Shown: positions 22,540-34,870 of the stretch, one piece after another
Numbering within the stretch: position 1 is the stretch's first letter
Layout: the number at the start of each line of letters is the position of its first letter
Assembly (NCBI GenBank): GCA_035610365.1
Contig: CM069432.1
Span: 80,914,520-80,978,519, forward strand
Length of the DNA stretch: 64,000 nt
Source: Aquatica leii
Lineage: Eukaryota; Arthropoda; Insecta; Coleoptera; Lampyridae
Direction of reading: 5' to 3'
The notes under the pieces: generated by a model
Told to the model about the DNA's origin: nothing
The model's database searches: none
Seen by the model: only the letters and a program-made list of their open reading frames with translations
Program-made: the position numbers and the translations under genes

Positions 22540-24060
22540 GGAAAAGACAAAATGTAATTATTACTTTTTTTGTTTCTTCCCAATCGTGTTCCTTCTCTTC
22601 GTGTTACTCGCTTTTTTGCCATCTTCTATCACGTTGTCCCACGGTTCTTGTAGTCTTCCTCTTTTTGTTATTTTTGCTAGCCATATTCCTTCTGTCTGTG
22701 TCTCGTACCAGATGTCCAAACCACTTTAACTGTTGTGCCCCTCTATACTTTTCAGAATAGATTCTATCTTCAATTCTTGTCATATCTGTTTACTTTTTAT
22801 TATGTTTTTTTGTGTAACTCCTTTAACTTTTACGTACTTCACTTGTACACCTTGTATTTTTCTTTTCAATTCCTTATTTAGAATTCAATTTTGTGCTCCA
22901 TACGTCATTATCGGATTGAATACTATATGTTATATACTGTTATTTTTGTCTTCCTGGATATTTCCTTCATCCGTATGAATGCGTGATTCATTACATAGTA
23001 TAACTATATCGTATTTTCTATTCTACTGTTCTTTCCTTTTATCTCTATATTTGCTCCTAGATGTTTGAAAGTGTTGACCTGCTCTAAGGTTTTTTTATCG
23101 ATCTCGATGTTTACTCTTGTCTCATTTGTATATATTGCCATCCCTATTGTCTTTTCCTTGTTTATTTTCAAACTTCTCTTTTTTAGTGCCGTATTCCAAA
23201 TATTTAGGTTTGTTTGCAAGTCTTTTTTATTTTTTGCATATATTATTATCATCAACATCAGCGAAGGCGCTTTCAACTATGTCTATCATCTGCATGTTCC
23301 AATACTCTATTTGTAATTTTTTTTTGTGTTTTTATTTCCTTTCAGATATCGTCAAGTAATATGATAAATAGTATTCTTTCTTGCCTTAGACCTTTTGTAG
23401 TTAGAATTTCGTCTGATTTTAGGTTCTCGGTTCTTATGTAATTTTTAGTTTTGTGGTATATGCTTGTTATGGTTTTTCCTAATTTTTTGTTTATTTTTTT
23501 TGTTTTGAGACTACTACATATTTCTATTCTTGGGATACTATCAAACGCTTTTTGATATTTATAAAGACCGCATGTATATACCATACGTTCCTGTTTTCAA
23601 TCAGCTGTTTTATTGTAAATATAAGTTTTTTTTAATTGTTGTTCTATCGTCATTTGTAGCATTTTTTTTAGGATTCTCTCATATACTTTTAGAAGAGTAC
23701 TTAACAAGGTAATTTCCCTAGAGTTTCTACATTCTTGCGTCTTTTATTTCTCTTTTATATTCATGGTTAATAATAACACAGTCTATTATAGATCTTTCTT
23801 TTCTACTTATTGCCTTTCTTGTAAATTTGTGTGTTTTTTTTATTTGTAAAAGGTATTTGTTTACGTTGTTCAACATGCAAATCTATTAACTTTCTTCCGT
23901 TGTTATTTCTGACCTTTTCTCCATATACCCCTATTGCACTTCCTGTTTTATGGTCTGTTATCCCAACTCTTCTGTTTAGATCTTCCAGGATTAGAAATGT
24001 TTCTTTAATTTTTTCAGTTGTTTCGGTTAGTTTGATTCTGCCAACAAAATCATAAAATGT
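22540..24060 (-). pseudogene. LINE (non-LTR retrotransposon) relic
   Basis: Minus-strand pieces in element order: an endonuclease C-terminal segment at about 23870-24020 (DLNRRVGITDHKTGSAIGVY), RT at 23342-23584 (QKAFDSIPRIEI, IRTENLKSDEI, TKGLRQ), RT continued at 23004-23276 (INKEKTIGMAIYTNE, LEQVNTFKHLGANIE), and a C-terminal segment near 22650-22740 (QLKWFGHLVRDTDR). The frame is broken repeatedly, and the endonuclease-RT linker is largely missing. The order is that of an insect endonuclease-plus-RT LINE; the clade is not assigned. Confidence 0.87.
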
Positions 24061-24518
24061 ATTTAAAAAAAACTTTAATTGATTATTTAAATCTGTTCTG
24101 CTTCTTAAACGTAATTTTAAAAAGTTTTGAAATTTTCTATGATTATAACGCAATGAAAAAACAGTCATGGCAAAAAAACTATCATAGAATTTTAAAAATA
24201 TATTTTGATTTTTCAAATTTTGCTAATAAAAATGTATCTGTATCTGCCGTCATGCTTAAAATTTATTAGTTATAAGAGTTTATGACCAGATAAATGATTA
24301 TCTTTATTTTGTTAAATTAATGTGTTTAACTGTAACCAAATGCTAAACTAACGGTTTTTTAAGTTGTGTTTTAGGCATAAAAGGGCGTTGAAATTGTTAA
24401 AGTTTTGTCGTAGTTGCATACAGCTTTAAGATGGCAAATTGTTCAGTATTGATGTATGTTAAGTATATATAATTTTTCTAATAATTTGTTTTTTTTGTTA
24501 ATGTTTGTATCTATTAAC

Positions 24519-24731
24519 GTTTATGATTATAAGCGACTTTCTGCTTACAACCAGACTTAGGCTTGGTCCAAGTCTCTTCCTTAGAGCCAAAACAAGAAGT
24601 AGAATTTTTCCTTTGCCTTATTGTCGTTTGTGAACCTAAACAAACTGATGTTTTGCAAGACATTAGAGCTTGCATCTTCAGAGTGGTAAATGTCACTGAG
24701 TCTAAACCAAAAGTCGCTTAGAATCATAAAC
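24519..24731. mobile_element. MITE, copy 1 (about 213 bp)
   Basis: The terminal inverted repeats are GTTTATGATTATAAGCGACTT and its inverse ending AAGTCGCTTAGAATCATAAAC. The interior shares GAGCCAAAACAAGAAGTAGA with the copy at 50001-50195, where it lies in inverse orientation. No coding capacity. Superfamily not assigned. Confidence 0.83.
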
Positions 24732-25650
24732 ATAACAACCGCAAAAGCTTAAGAGTTTATATTCTATCGACGTTTGTTAGTTTTTAAAATTAATTAAAAA
24801 ATAATATGTAATAGTATATATTTTTATTTCTAGATAAGACTCCTCAATTACTAATTTATTGTTTTCTAAAGATTAAAACCAGAATAATAAATATTATTAT
24901 TATGTATCGAACCATCATAAAATAAGGTATACTTCTTCGGTTTTGTTATGAACATGAAGTCACATTGCGCAGTGTATAAAAATGCGTTCGGTAATCAGCT
25001 GTGACACGTTTAAGTACTCAATTTAAAAACGTCCATCGCCAATTCTCCATTATTAGTATTGTATTTTGTTTGTGCTCTGATTTAAATTGTAATATTATTT
25101 TCAAGTCTCTTTCAAGTAAGTACGTATAATTAATAGTTACTTTAATCAGTTGCACAAATGTTTTTAGAATCCACTTATATTATGACGTCATATGCGCGAA
25201 ATAATGACATAAAGTTGAGGAGAAAATCGACGAAATCTATATATTCCAACTTATTAAATATGTTTAATAAATCAAAATAATAACAAAAATTAAGTGGAAT
25301 CTAGTTGCTTAAATAATGGGATTTCAAAACAAAAATTGCGTATCGCTCACGAATTTTTAATAACAAACATTTTTATATATATATCAATACGCAATATATA
25401 TTGGATAGATTTATCTAAATAAATGTTAAGACAAGTTTATTGCTGTCAAATGCTTGCAAGAAATACGCACTTAAAATAGATATTCTACATTAGTAGGCAT
25501 TTAGCGGCGTAAGAAATTACTGTATTTTCTATGTTGTGTCGCAAAACGTTGTTGTTAACTTGTTTGTATTTTACATACTTAATTATTATTAATGTACTGT
25601 GATTGATTGCAAATTAACAAATAAATACAATATCTAGGCAACGTGTAAAT

Positions 25651-26740
25651 AATGTCAACAGTTTTTGCTATGTGCGTGGAAAAATAACATTTAAATCCCA
25701 AAACCGTTATTTCACTCAACTTCTACAAAGAGGTTATAAACTTTATTTTAGAGTCAAAATAGAAGATGCAGATGATTTGATTTGGTTGAAAGGTACAAAA
25801 CGTAAAATGCTTTTTGCAATACCGATAGTGTGAAGAGAACCAAAAAATCAGGGATTAGACCAAAGTTCAAGCATACTGTCAAATATTGTGAAGAACTTCC
25901 TATCTCAAAATCACCATAATCGTAAAGAAGTACGGCTTCAACTGATGATAAGCAATTCACACAAATGCTAAAGACTTGTTTGGTGCATTAGAACAGAAAC
26001 ATGAAACAAACAATTAGCGCCTGTTCATTATTTCTTTTAAAGTTAGTTTAAAAGCAATTTTGCCTTACAACAACAATAAATCAATGTAGAATAAAGGCTA
26101 TAACTGATCAATCTGTAAAGACCTAAAAGTATTATTCAATTTTTTTGAACTAGAATTTGTCATGCGCGAGATCGTTACTATGTACGAAAAAAATGATTAC
26201 TACGCCAATCCTAACTTCGGTCTAAAAAATATTACAAATGAACTACTGACTGATCTTAAAAACGTATTTGTACCACCACTGCATATAAAGTACATTTATT
26301 TAATGAAAAAATTGTTAAAATAATAGATTGGTAGGGTAGGGAGTTATGTGTCCGAAACTAGAATTTCCGAATGTTAGTGAAGCAAAAAATAACAGCGGCA
26401 TATTTGTGGAACTACAAATACAAGAAGATATAAAATTGCAAATTTGACAACATGCTGACTGAAGTTAAACCAAGAGCATAAAAAGTTTCAAAAACAGTTG
26501 TTACTAATGTTTTTGAAAATGTGAAAGTAGAAAATTACCAAAATCTGTAATTGAATTACTTACTGCCTATAGAAAAATAAGAAGTAACATGTCATTAAAA
26601 TCTACCTTTGGGATGCTCGCTTATGTTTTTTTCCGAAAATTTGGGTGCTGTAAGCGATAAACTTAGAAAACGGTTGCACCAAGACATTGCTTGCTTGTTA
26701 ATTACTGCTGAACATTAATTCGGGTTGTTGCAAAGACAAA
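25651..26740 (+). pseudogene. Decayed multicopy arthropod gene of unknown function
   Basis: In shifting frames the + strand encodes NSFCYVRGKITFKSQNRYFT (about 25652-25715), KRKMLFAIPIV followed by a stop (about 25800), DLKNVFVPPLHIK (about 26250) and NLGAVSDKLRKRLHQDIA (about 26637-26690). These correspond, in order, to conserved blocks of a multicopy uncharacterised arthropod protein family that I recognise from its Cys-rich start, PPLHIKLGLMKQ-type and GAVSDEHGERFHQD-type motifs. The family has no established function and is probably mobile. Many stops and frameshifts make this a relic. The former Cys of CYVCG is Arg. Confidence 0.72.
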
Positions 26741-26959
26741 GCACTGCCATAAAACATTTTAAATTAGCATTATAGGATATATAAAAACCACCCCAATTAT
26801 TTAGAGAATTTGAAGATAGCAAACCACGAAGAATGCTAGCTAATTGATGCTCGGCAGCAAGCAAATGTGCGGCAAGAGTTTTACAATAAACTGGGTTACT
26901 GTCTAGTACAAAACAGAGAGCTTTTTAAACATTTGATTTAAGCAAACCATCCCAATCGG

Positions 26960-29346
26960 TTATTTACAGGACCACAATAAATATTTATTCGGGGGTTGAT
27001 TCAAACACGATGATGATTGCCTATTAGTATCTTAGTATCTGTCGTTATTAATGTCAACAAATAAATTTATTTATTTTTATAATTAAAAATGTACCTAACA
27101 AAAAAGTTTTAATATATTTTAAGCAAATAAATAACTATAAAAAATAGCAGGTATCATTTCATTGTAACTAAATTTTAAATAATATTTTAATAAATCTATT
27201 ATGAGTTTAATAAAAACAATTAACACGTTTAATTATGTCTCTTTACTGATAAAAATTAATCGTCGTTCATTTAAAATAATAATACAATTAAAATAACATA
27301 AACCGCATTGGAATTTGAACGTAGCGGCGATTTTATCGCAGTCGTACGATTGATATCGCTAGACCAAACTGACTATTACCCTTGTTTATATACATTATAG
27401 TTAGACAATAACTGCGCTAAAATTGGAAACATTAATTTCGATGCAAAACGCTAGTAGTTTTGGATGCAAACGCAAAATTGGCATATTTGGCACTGTTTTT
27501 ATTAATATTACAGATCAGTATATTCTTTTACAGTAATCTATAAAGATACAGTTTCAGAGCAAATACATACGTTCTTTTTATTACATGTAAAATAACCTTG
27601 AAAGAAAATTATATCTATGCACGATAACACTTATGTTATGAAATTCGGTCTACGTAAACAACTGGTTTTCTGAAAAACATAATCATTCCCCTAATAGAAG
27701 ACAATTTTATAATTAAACGTACAGTTCCTAATTGGTATATATTTTTTTATAGTATTCCAGCGATCAAAACAATAAAATAAACTACCATATTTACAAAATT
27801 TCTATTTAAATTTGATATAAATTAGATTAAAGTTAACTAGTTAATGAATACACATGCTGATAAAGATTATAAAAGATATATAAATAACGAAATGACTAAA
27901 AAAGTTTATAAATTGATGGTCCTTTTATGTCAATAAACAGAAATATTCTACATTTTTTTGTTTATTGACATAATAAAAATACATCTGGGGGTCAAGTATA
28001 TTGTAGGCAATGCTAGTATCATTTCTGGTTAAATGTCTGCGTATAACTATGCAGTGCTCGCCGCTTAATAGAATCACGTTGGGACTTGAGTTTTTTTATA
28101 ACAATAACCGAATGATAACAATATCCGAAATTAGGAACAAAATGTTTATTTGTTAGAAAGCAGTAAATACATACATCGTGTATGTGATTTAACAAGTTGT
28201 TAATTTAGAAGGTGAAATAAAAGCGTCAATACAAGCAAATAAGAAACTATAAAACGTTTAAAAAAAACAGCATTTTGAGCCAACAAAGAAATAAAAAATA
28301 ACGTTATGATACTTTATTAACTGTTCTAAGAGCTACACAATTCTTCTTAGAAATTTGCTGACACTAAAAATAAATACAAAATAACGTTATTACATGAGAC
28401 GTAGTTAATTTAATTTGTTATTCTAAGAAGACACGTGCTTTCCAAGTTGATTCTCGAAGACAACATATTTACAGATGTACCGTTTCGTAAATCACTCAAA
28501 TTATTTGAATAAATAAGTAATACTGCATAAATAAGATAAACATGCAAAACAACTATTTTTAGAGTACAATGATAAATTTCTTTACTCCAAACAAGCGTAT
28601 TCTGAAATTTCAGCTCAAAAATGCATACAAAATAAATTATTGATCATGTATAGAAACAAAACTGAGAATAAATTGATAACATAAACAGAAATTATGATTA
28701 CTATAAGCTGCGTTTTTTTATGTAGTAGCATGCGTCTAGATTGTTACTTTAGTAAAGTGATAACATTACCCAATTGAAAACATTATCCGTGATTCCGATA
28801 AGCGACGAGCGCTGTAATAGTAATTTATATCAAAATTTAAATCATTGATTTGGTTTTGAAGTCCGAATCTTTGAAGCATCGCTCTCTATTTATTGCTAAA
28901 CATACATCTAAAGTGCTAATAAACTTGTATATTTATATTTTATGTGCCTTTTGAGTAGTATAAAAGTTTTAAAAAAATTAAATTAGCACATCTTCGTTGG
29001 CTTCCGGCTTGAAAAGAAAATTAAACAAAGTAAATGAAACAAACCACTCAACCGATTATAATTTTATAGAAACGTTTGCAAGATTTTATTCATTCTATAT
29101 TTTGTTTATAAACAGAAATTAAAGTGTACGAATTATTTTTGCAAACTCAGAGTTTAAAGAATCAAAGCAAGTTAACTGGTAAAACATTGCTTTGCACGTA
29201 TGTCAAAACTAATAGCGTGTGTAAGTACTTGTGTCGCTATCATTTGCAATCTTTCAATAACCAAAAACAGTTTGAGGCTTTGCATTTGATTATTAACTTG
29301 TTTCCACTATCGTCATCTAACATGAATAAAATATCTGTTTCCATAT
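26960..29346. other. AT-rich intronic sequence, nothing recognised
   Basis: No coding remnant recognised. A hairpin at about 27929-27974 pairs TATGTCAATAAACA with TGTTTATTGACATA around an AT-rich loop. Confidence 0.5.
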
Positions 29347-29787
29347 TGAAACGTTCTCAAATTCAAGAGCCTTCTCGAAGTTGTTATCCATCTAAAACGT
29401 ATATCGAAAGATATGGAACACTCGAGAAAGATTTCCAAAATGTGTATAAATACCAAAGAAACAAATCGTAGGGCTGTTATTTCCGTAATGCGAAGGCAGC
29501 AGTGTTAAGAAGAGTATTCAAGTCTAAATAAATAAGTCGTTAACGCGTGTGTGTAGATAAATATACGGAGAATAATCTTGTACGTAACTTTAGTGTAAAC
29601 AAGTGTGTGAAGCTATCCGCGGACTTTATCTTATCTTCGTATAAGTGATATAAATTAGTGTAAGTGTTTTTATTAAATATTATTAGATTATTATTCGGTT
29701 AATTTAAAAGTGTACATATTTTTAATATAAGTAAAAATATTTTTAGTAGTTTAAATTAATAAGTTTTTAATAATAAAATACCTAACA
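29347..29787 (+). repeat. Solo LTR related to the left-end gypsy element
   Basis: 441 bp on the + strand. It begins TGAAACGTTCTC and ends ATACCTAACA, colinear with the 439-bp LTR of the element at 1-6299 read on its own strand. Shared blocks include CAAGAGCCTTCT, AAATAAATA, TTATCTTATCTT, GATATAAATTA-GTGTAAGTG, and TTAATTTAAAAGT-TACATATTT. It is flanked by ATAT on both sides (29343-29346 and 29788-29791), a 4-bp target duplication typical of gypsy. It has a TATAAATA box at about 29446. No internal region is present, so it arose by LTR-LTR recombination. Sequence divergence marks an older insertion or a sister subfamily. Confidence 0.88.
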
Positions 29788-29891
29788 ATATAAAGCTATC
29801 TCATTGTCTCACTATAACTATAACAAGGCTATTAGTGATACGTTCTTTACATCTGTATTTTAAACTAAGCTTTTTACTACGTGATACATTT

Positions 29892-30031
29892 CCCAAACAA
29901 CACATTGGTACAAAAAACGTCTAAATGTCCGTCTAATAAACGTTAATAACGCGTTTAAAACCGTTTCAATGTCTAATAAACGTCTATTCGGCGGACATTT
30001 ACACGTTTTTTATACCAATGTGTTGTTTGGG
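29892..30031. mobile_element. 140-bp foldback MITE
   Basis: The terminal inverted repeats are about 40 bp: CCCAAACAACACATTGGTAC with AAAAAACGT and AATGTCCG, mirrored by CGGACATTT, ACGTTTTTT and TACCAATGTGTTGTTTGGG. The interior holds two direct copies of GTCTAATAAACGT (about 29931 and 29971). No coding capacity. Confidence 0.85.
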
Positions 30032-33000
30032 TTATTGTAAATGTTTTTGATATTTGTTATTGAATTTTGAAAATTATAATCTTGAAAACACTTTGGGGGC
30101 AGATAAATCGAAATTTTGAAATTTCCCACGTTAATCCGTATGCTTCAGAATTTCCAGGACACGCAGTATAAAGCAATTTGGTATTTCTACTGCCGTCGTC
30201 TAAAATGTGCTTTCTTGTTTTGAGTTTCATTTTGTTTAAAACTTTTGTGCATGATCAATTTCATGTAGCATAGGTTGCCAGACACCTAAAATACAAAAAA
30301 AAATTGATTCCTGCGTCTATTTTTGACAAATGCATTGACCGACCTATAACTCTTTACATTTATAATTGATGTTAGTACAACATTGAAATTAAATTAAATA
30401 CATTTTATAAAATTTATAGTTTATGGTATTAAGTTGTGTTTATTGTTGTAAACGTGTATTACAATAAAGAAAATTAAAAAGCTACATCAACAGTAAGTAA
30501 ATAGCACTTTATATAAAATAAAATTACTTAATGTATTATTTAATTAAACATAAAACATTTATTTTTTTGTAAAAAATTTTGAAAAGTCAGTACGCATGTT
30601 TATTGTATTTTTTAATAATTTTTAGAACGGTAATTAATCCGAGAAAGTTACAAATAACAACTCTAACAAGATCATTTCTAACTGTTTATTCTATTACATA
30701 AATCCTTAGAGAACATAAATAGTAACTTACACAATAGCCATTTAATTAGAATTAACAAAGTTAATTAAGTAACACTTAATTAGTAAAGTTAAACATGGTT
30801 GTGTAGCAATGCTTAAACAAAATCAAATCTATATTTAAATTTAAATAAAGTTTTTTTATCGTTAACAAAATCTCAAAGGAGCTTTTGATGTTCAATATTA
30901 ATAATAACGATCAGTAAACTAAAATTTAATTAAAACTTTTTTTGATATTATACATTTTGTATATTTATAATTTTTTATTTATTATATTTGCATAAATTCT
31001 AAAAAAATTCTAACCCTATTGCATTTTTTTTAACTAAAATGTAATAAATTATATACTTTTTGTGGAAAATTTGTAACTTCCTTTAAGTCTTCCCTTTCAA
31101 CAATTACTCCGTCGCACTTTTGCTTTGTAGCACTATACTAACTACTTAACTTGACTTCCTTTCGCATTCAAGGAGTTCCTGTTTATGATATTTCGTCTTC
31201 TAAATTTAGTAGTTTAACGTTATTATAACAATTTTTTACATAAAACTTTGTAAGAAGAATAAATAAATTAAATATCTTATGGCAAATATGCATATACACG
31301 TGCGTGATTCAATAGTTTTTACTAATACACAACAGCAATCAAAAATTTTTTTTAGTACTAGGTATATTAAAAGTATACTGAACAAATTCTTATACATAAC
31401 AACCAAATGAATTATATAATAATCATATTTGAGCGTTGCTAGAACAAACTTCTTTTAAACACAAAACGAACAATGGTAACAGCTAACTAAATGTTTTAAC
31501 AAAGAATAAATTATCTCAACGTTATATTTTTTTGTTTTTATACTAAATAATTTTTTTGTGTTTTCGTATACACTTTTTTTTGACATACTTTATAAATAAT
31601 TTTGTTTAATTGTTTTAGCAAGTTTAGCGTTTTAAAAATAGTTTTTTCACGTTTGTACAAATGAATAATGTTTTTTACATTTGTTTTGTCTAATTTATTT
31701 CATAGCTTTTTGTAAAAAACTGGTAAACAATTTGTTAACCGTAACATTTTTAATGAAAAAGTTTAAACTGCAGTGTTTGTAATATATTGCATGATGTTTT
31801 GACTGTCATTATAAGGATATTTCTCTGTACTTGCATATATTCTGCTTTATATTTGACATATTACTCAGAAAAGTTTCATTAATTTTCATTTTTATCATTG
31901 CTAAACTGCACTATTTTTTGTTGAAAAATAGTTACAAATTTATTAATTATTCTAAATTATAAAATGCAGCTACTTTTTTTAGACATAAAGCTTTCATCAC
32001 GAAGCCTACAATTGTCTTCGAGTAACTAATGTAATTGATTAAAATTAAATCTTCACAAACTTTGCAATGTAATTAGCGTTCTTCATCTGGAAACAATTAG
32101 TAGTGACAAAGGTGAAACTGAAATAACTAAAACAAACAAAAATTTACTAACTTTTATTGCTTCTGTGATCTTTCTTTAATGCTAATTTCTTGTTGTTAAA
32201 CAAGAACGTTAGTTACACAGAGAGAAATGCTGTATCACAATTTTGCACAAGATTGTTGATGATATTACTACAATTGGGTTTTTGAAATTTTTTTTGTGAT
32301 AAATGGAAAGATCATATATAAGTTTTATAACAAAACTATTTTTGTTCGCAATAATTCAAAAGTGATTTCAAAATGAAAATTAATTTTTGATTCCAGTGTC
32401 GAAAACACGCCGACAGCTCCCGAACAAACCCAAGCGCATGTGACATCATAATGTTAGTTTTCCCTCACGTTTTCACTCATTGCAGTTGATACAGAAATAA
32501 TAAGTACAGTGTTTTAATATATTTAATTATGTTGTCATTGTTAAATATTCAAATAAGCTTTACTCCAAACTCGGTGTTCTGGACATACCCGTCTTTTTAC
32601 AATACAAATATTATTTTTACGACTTAGTTGAACATAACTTATAACTTTGTCGTCGTAACTCTCACGCGATGCTCTACAATTTATGAAATAAATAATTATA
32701 TTTAATATAATTATTATAATTATTTAATTAATATAAATATTTTTATTTATTATATTATTTTTTAACAGACTTAGCTTGATGCCTTGGCACCTCGAACTTC
32801 AGCAGAATTAAACCGAACGTCATTTTTAAAAAAATCATAAATATATCAACGTCAGGAATATTATCAGACTTTGCCTTTATAAATCCTTTATCACACATAG
32901 CTAATCGGAATCAACTAACAACTCGTTTTTTAGCAATTAATTTTCAATATTATTGTCTAGTCACGTGTAATAGCCGTAAACCATGTCGACCAATCATGGC

Positions 33001-33690
33001 ACGTTTATAGTCACGTGATTTTTTTTAAAATTTTATCAATTTTTAATCGTTTATAGTTAATTGAAAAAAATGTTTTTCAATTTTTTTTGCATTAAATATC
33101 AATATTATTAATAATAAAGTTTTAAAATACATAAGAAAAATCAATAATTTTTTTTTCAGAATCCCAATTGTTTATATTTATACCATAGGCTTGCACGCTT
33201 TTATTTAATACGTTTGGATAAATAGGTTATGAAGTTTTATTTGACAATTTGTTTGAAAATTATTATAAACTTTAGTATGCTTTGTATTCGACAACAATGT
33301 GCTAGTATTTTGCACAATTTTGTTTTAGTTGCTCGTACAGTTTTGATAATATATATTACAATAAGATTATGCAATTCTTTTAAACTCGGAATAAAGAAAA
33401 AATTGAACGAACTGTAGAATAGCAGTAATTCTTTATTGTGAACGTTCTCTCTAAAAAAATCAGGCGACATCGCGTTGTATGTAAAGACGCTGATGTTGAC
33501 ACTTACAGAGTGTCGAAGTAAACAAAGTCCCCGGACAATATGTGAACTAACTTTAAAAATTTGAAGCGGTAAATGTTTCAACCAATCACAATTAGCAAGT
33601 ACCGTTTCTTTGAAAAATTTTCTACAATCAAGATTCCTTGATTGCGTTGGGTTTGTTATCTTTACTTACCTGTTTTCTAAAAAATTCGTA
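30032..33690. other. AT-rich intronic sequence, nothing firm
   Basis: No family recognised. A stop-free stretch on the minus strand at 30060-30230 has no recognisable match. Paired CACGTG-containing stretches lie at about 32960 and 33013. Confidence 0.45.
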
Positions 33691-33699
33691 GTTATTCAG

Positions 33700-34870
33700 T
33701 TAGTTTTTGTCAAGACTTTTTGAAACGTTGTTATTTCAACAAGGTAAGTGTATTTATAACATTTTTTAAGTGTAACCTTTGTAGCTTAACCTCATTCATT
33801 ACTTTAAATTCTGTATTTAATTCCAGCGTTAATTCTACGGACAACAGCTAATTTTTGATGGAGATTTTTACATTACTTACTTTCTGTATTGTTTCAGCTG
33901 TTATTTATCAACATGAAATCTAAATCGAAGAAAACCATTCATTTCGAAGCAAGAAACATTATTAAAAATGTTGTGAAGTTTTTCGATAAATTCTCCCTTT
34001 AGAGAAGGCAACCAATCTAGCTGCTGTAGCAACGGGCAAATCAACCACATTTATAAAAAAATCTGGAGTTAATCGATAACAAGCAGTAATGGAGTTTTAA
34101 GATATCCCTCGAAGAAAAAAATAAGTATTCCACAATACTTCGAAAATAATGAAGTAATGACACCAAATGAAATGCGTAATGTTAGTGAAACAATTTAATT
34201 ATACAAAAACATATGTAAACGAACTCCTTAAAAAACATGGGCATACAGTGTTACGTTTACCATATTACCATTATGACTTAAATCCGATTGAGTTGGCATC
34301 GAGTTTAGCAAAACACAAGATCACTATGAATAATATTACATAGAGTGGTCTGGAGATAAAAGCCTTAGTGAGAAATACATTTTCTGAAATAACTGCATCG
34401 GACTGGGATAAACATCAACATGTGAATCACTTGGAACAAGAAATGTGACTGGATGTAATTGTCGAAAACATGACGTTTACGATGAACACTAGATCATCTT
34501 GCGATAAAAGTTGCAATGGAGCTATACGTGCAAGTTGGTTGGAATTTGTTACAATATTTATGAGATTGTGACATCGAGTACAGCTCTTCAGTATAATTGT
34601 TCATGTAAGTATTTTTTTTACATGTTTTACTTGTAATAGATTTAGTGCATGCCCTTTATTATAATTAAATAATAGTAGGAGTAGTAATAATGTAACATTA
34701 TTTAACGCATTATCATTTATTCTAAAAGTACGAATCTGCATTTTCAGGCGTTTCTACTAAATGCGGTTACTAAAAACCAAGACGATGACAAACTTCTCGA
34801 GACATTATCATGCGTTTGAGGTCAACATTGAATCGGATAAACATTCTTGTTTTAAAGTTAGTGATTTACA
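33700..34870 (+). pseudogene. IS630/Tc1-like transposase relic, internally deleted
   Basis: From ATG 33914 the strand encodes MKSKSKKTIHFEARN and an AAVATGKSTTFIKKSGVNR helix-turn-helix-like segment broken by stops. A jump follows to the catalytic end near 34205-34440 (YVNELLKKHGHTVLRLPYYH, then DLNPIELASSLAKHK, where the Glu in NPIE is the family's third acidic residue). The central part is missing. Possible introns flank the coding part: CAACAAG|GTAAGT at about 33742 to TTTCAG at about 33899, and GTAAGT at about 34606 to TTTCAG at about 34748. This is a dead copy of an arthropod Tc1/mariner-superfamily gene. Confidence 0.7.

Noticed and set aside
29124-29471. 115-codon open frame on the + strand
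   Set aside because: It runs into the solo LTR starting at 29347 and has no recognisable domain.
30060-30230. Stop-free stretch on the minus strand of about 57 codons
   Set aside because: No start, no clear splice sites and no recognised similarity; too short to claim.
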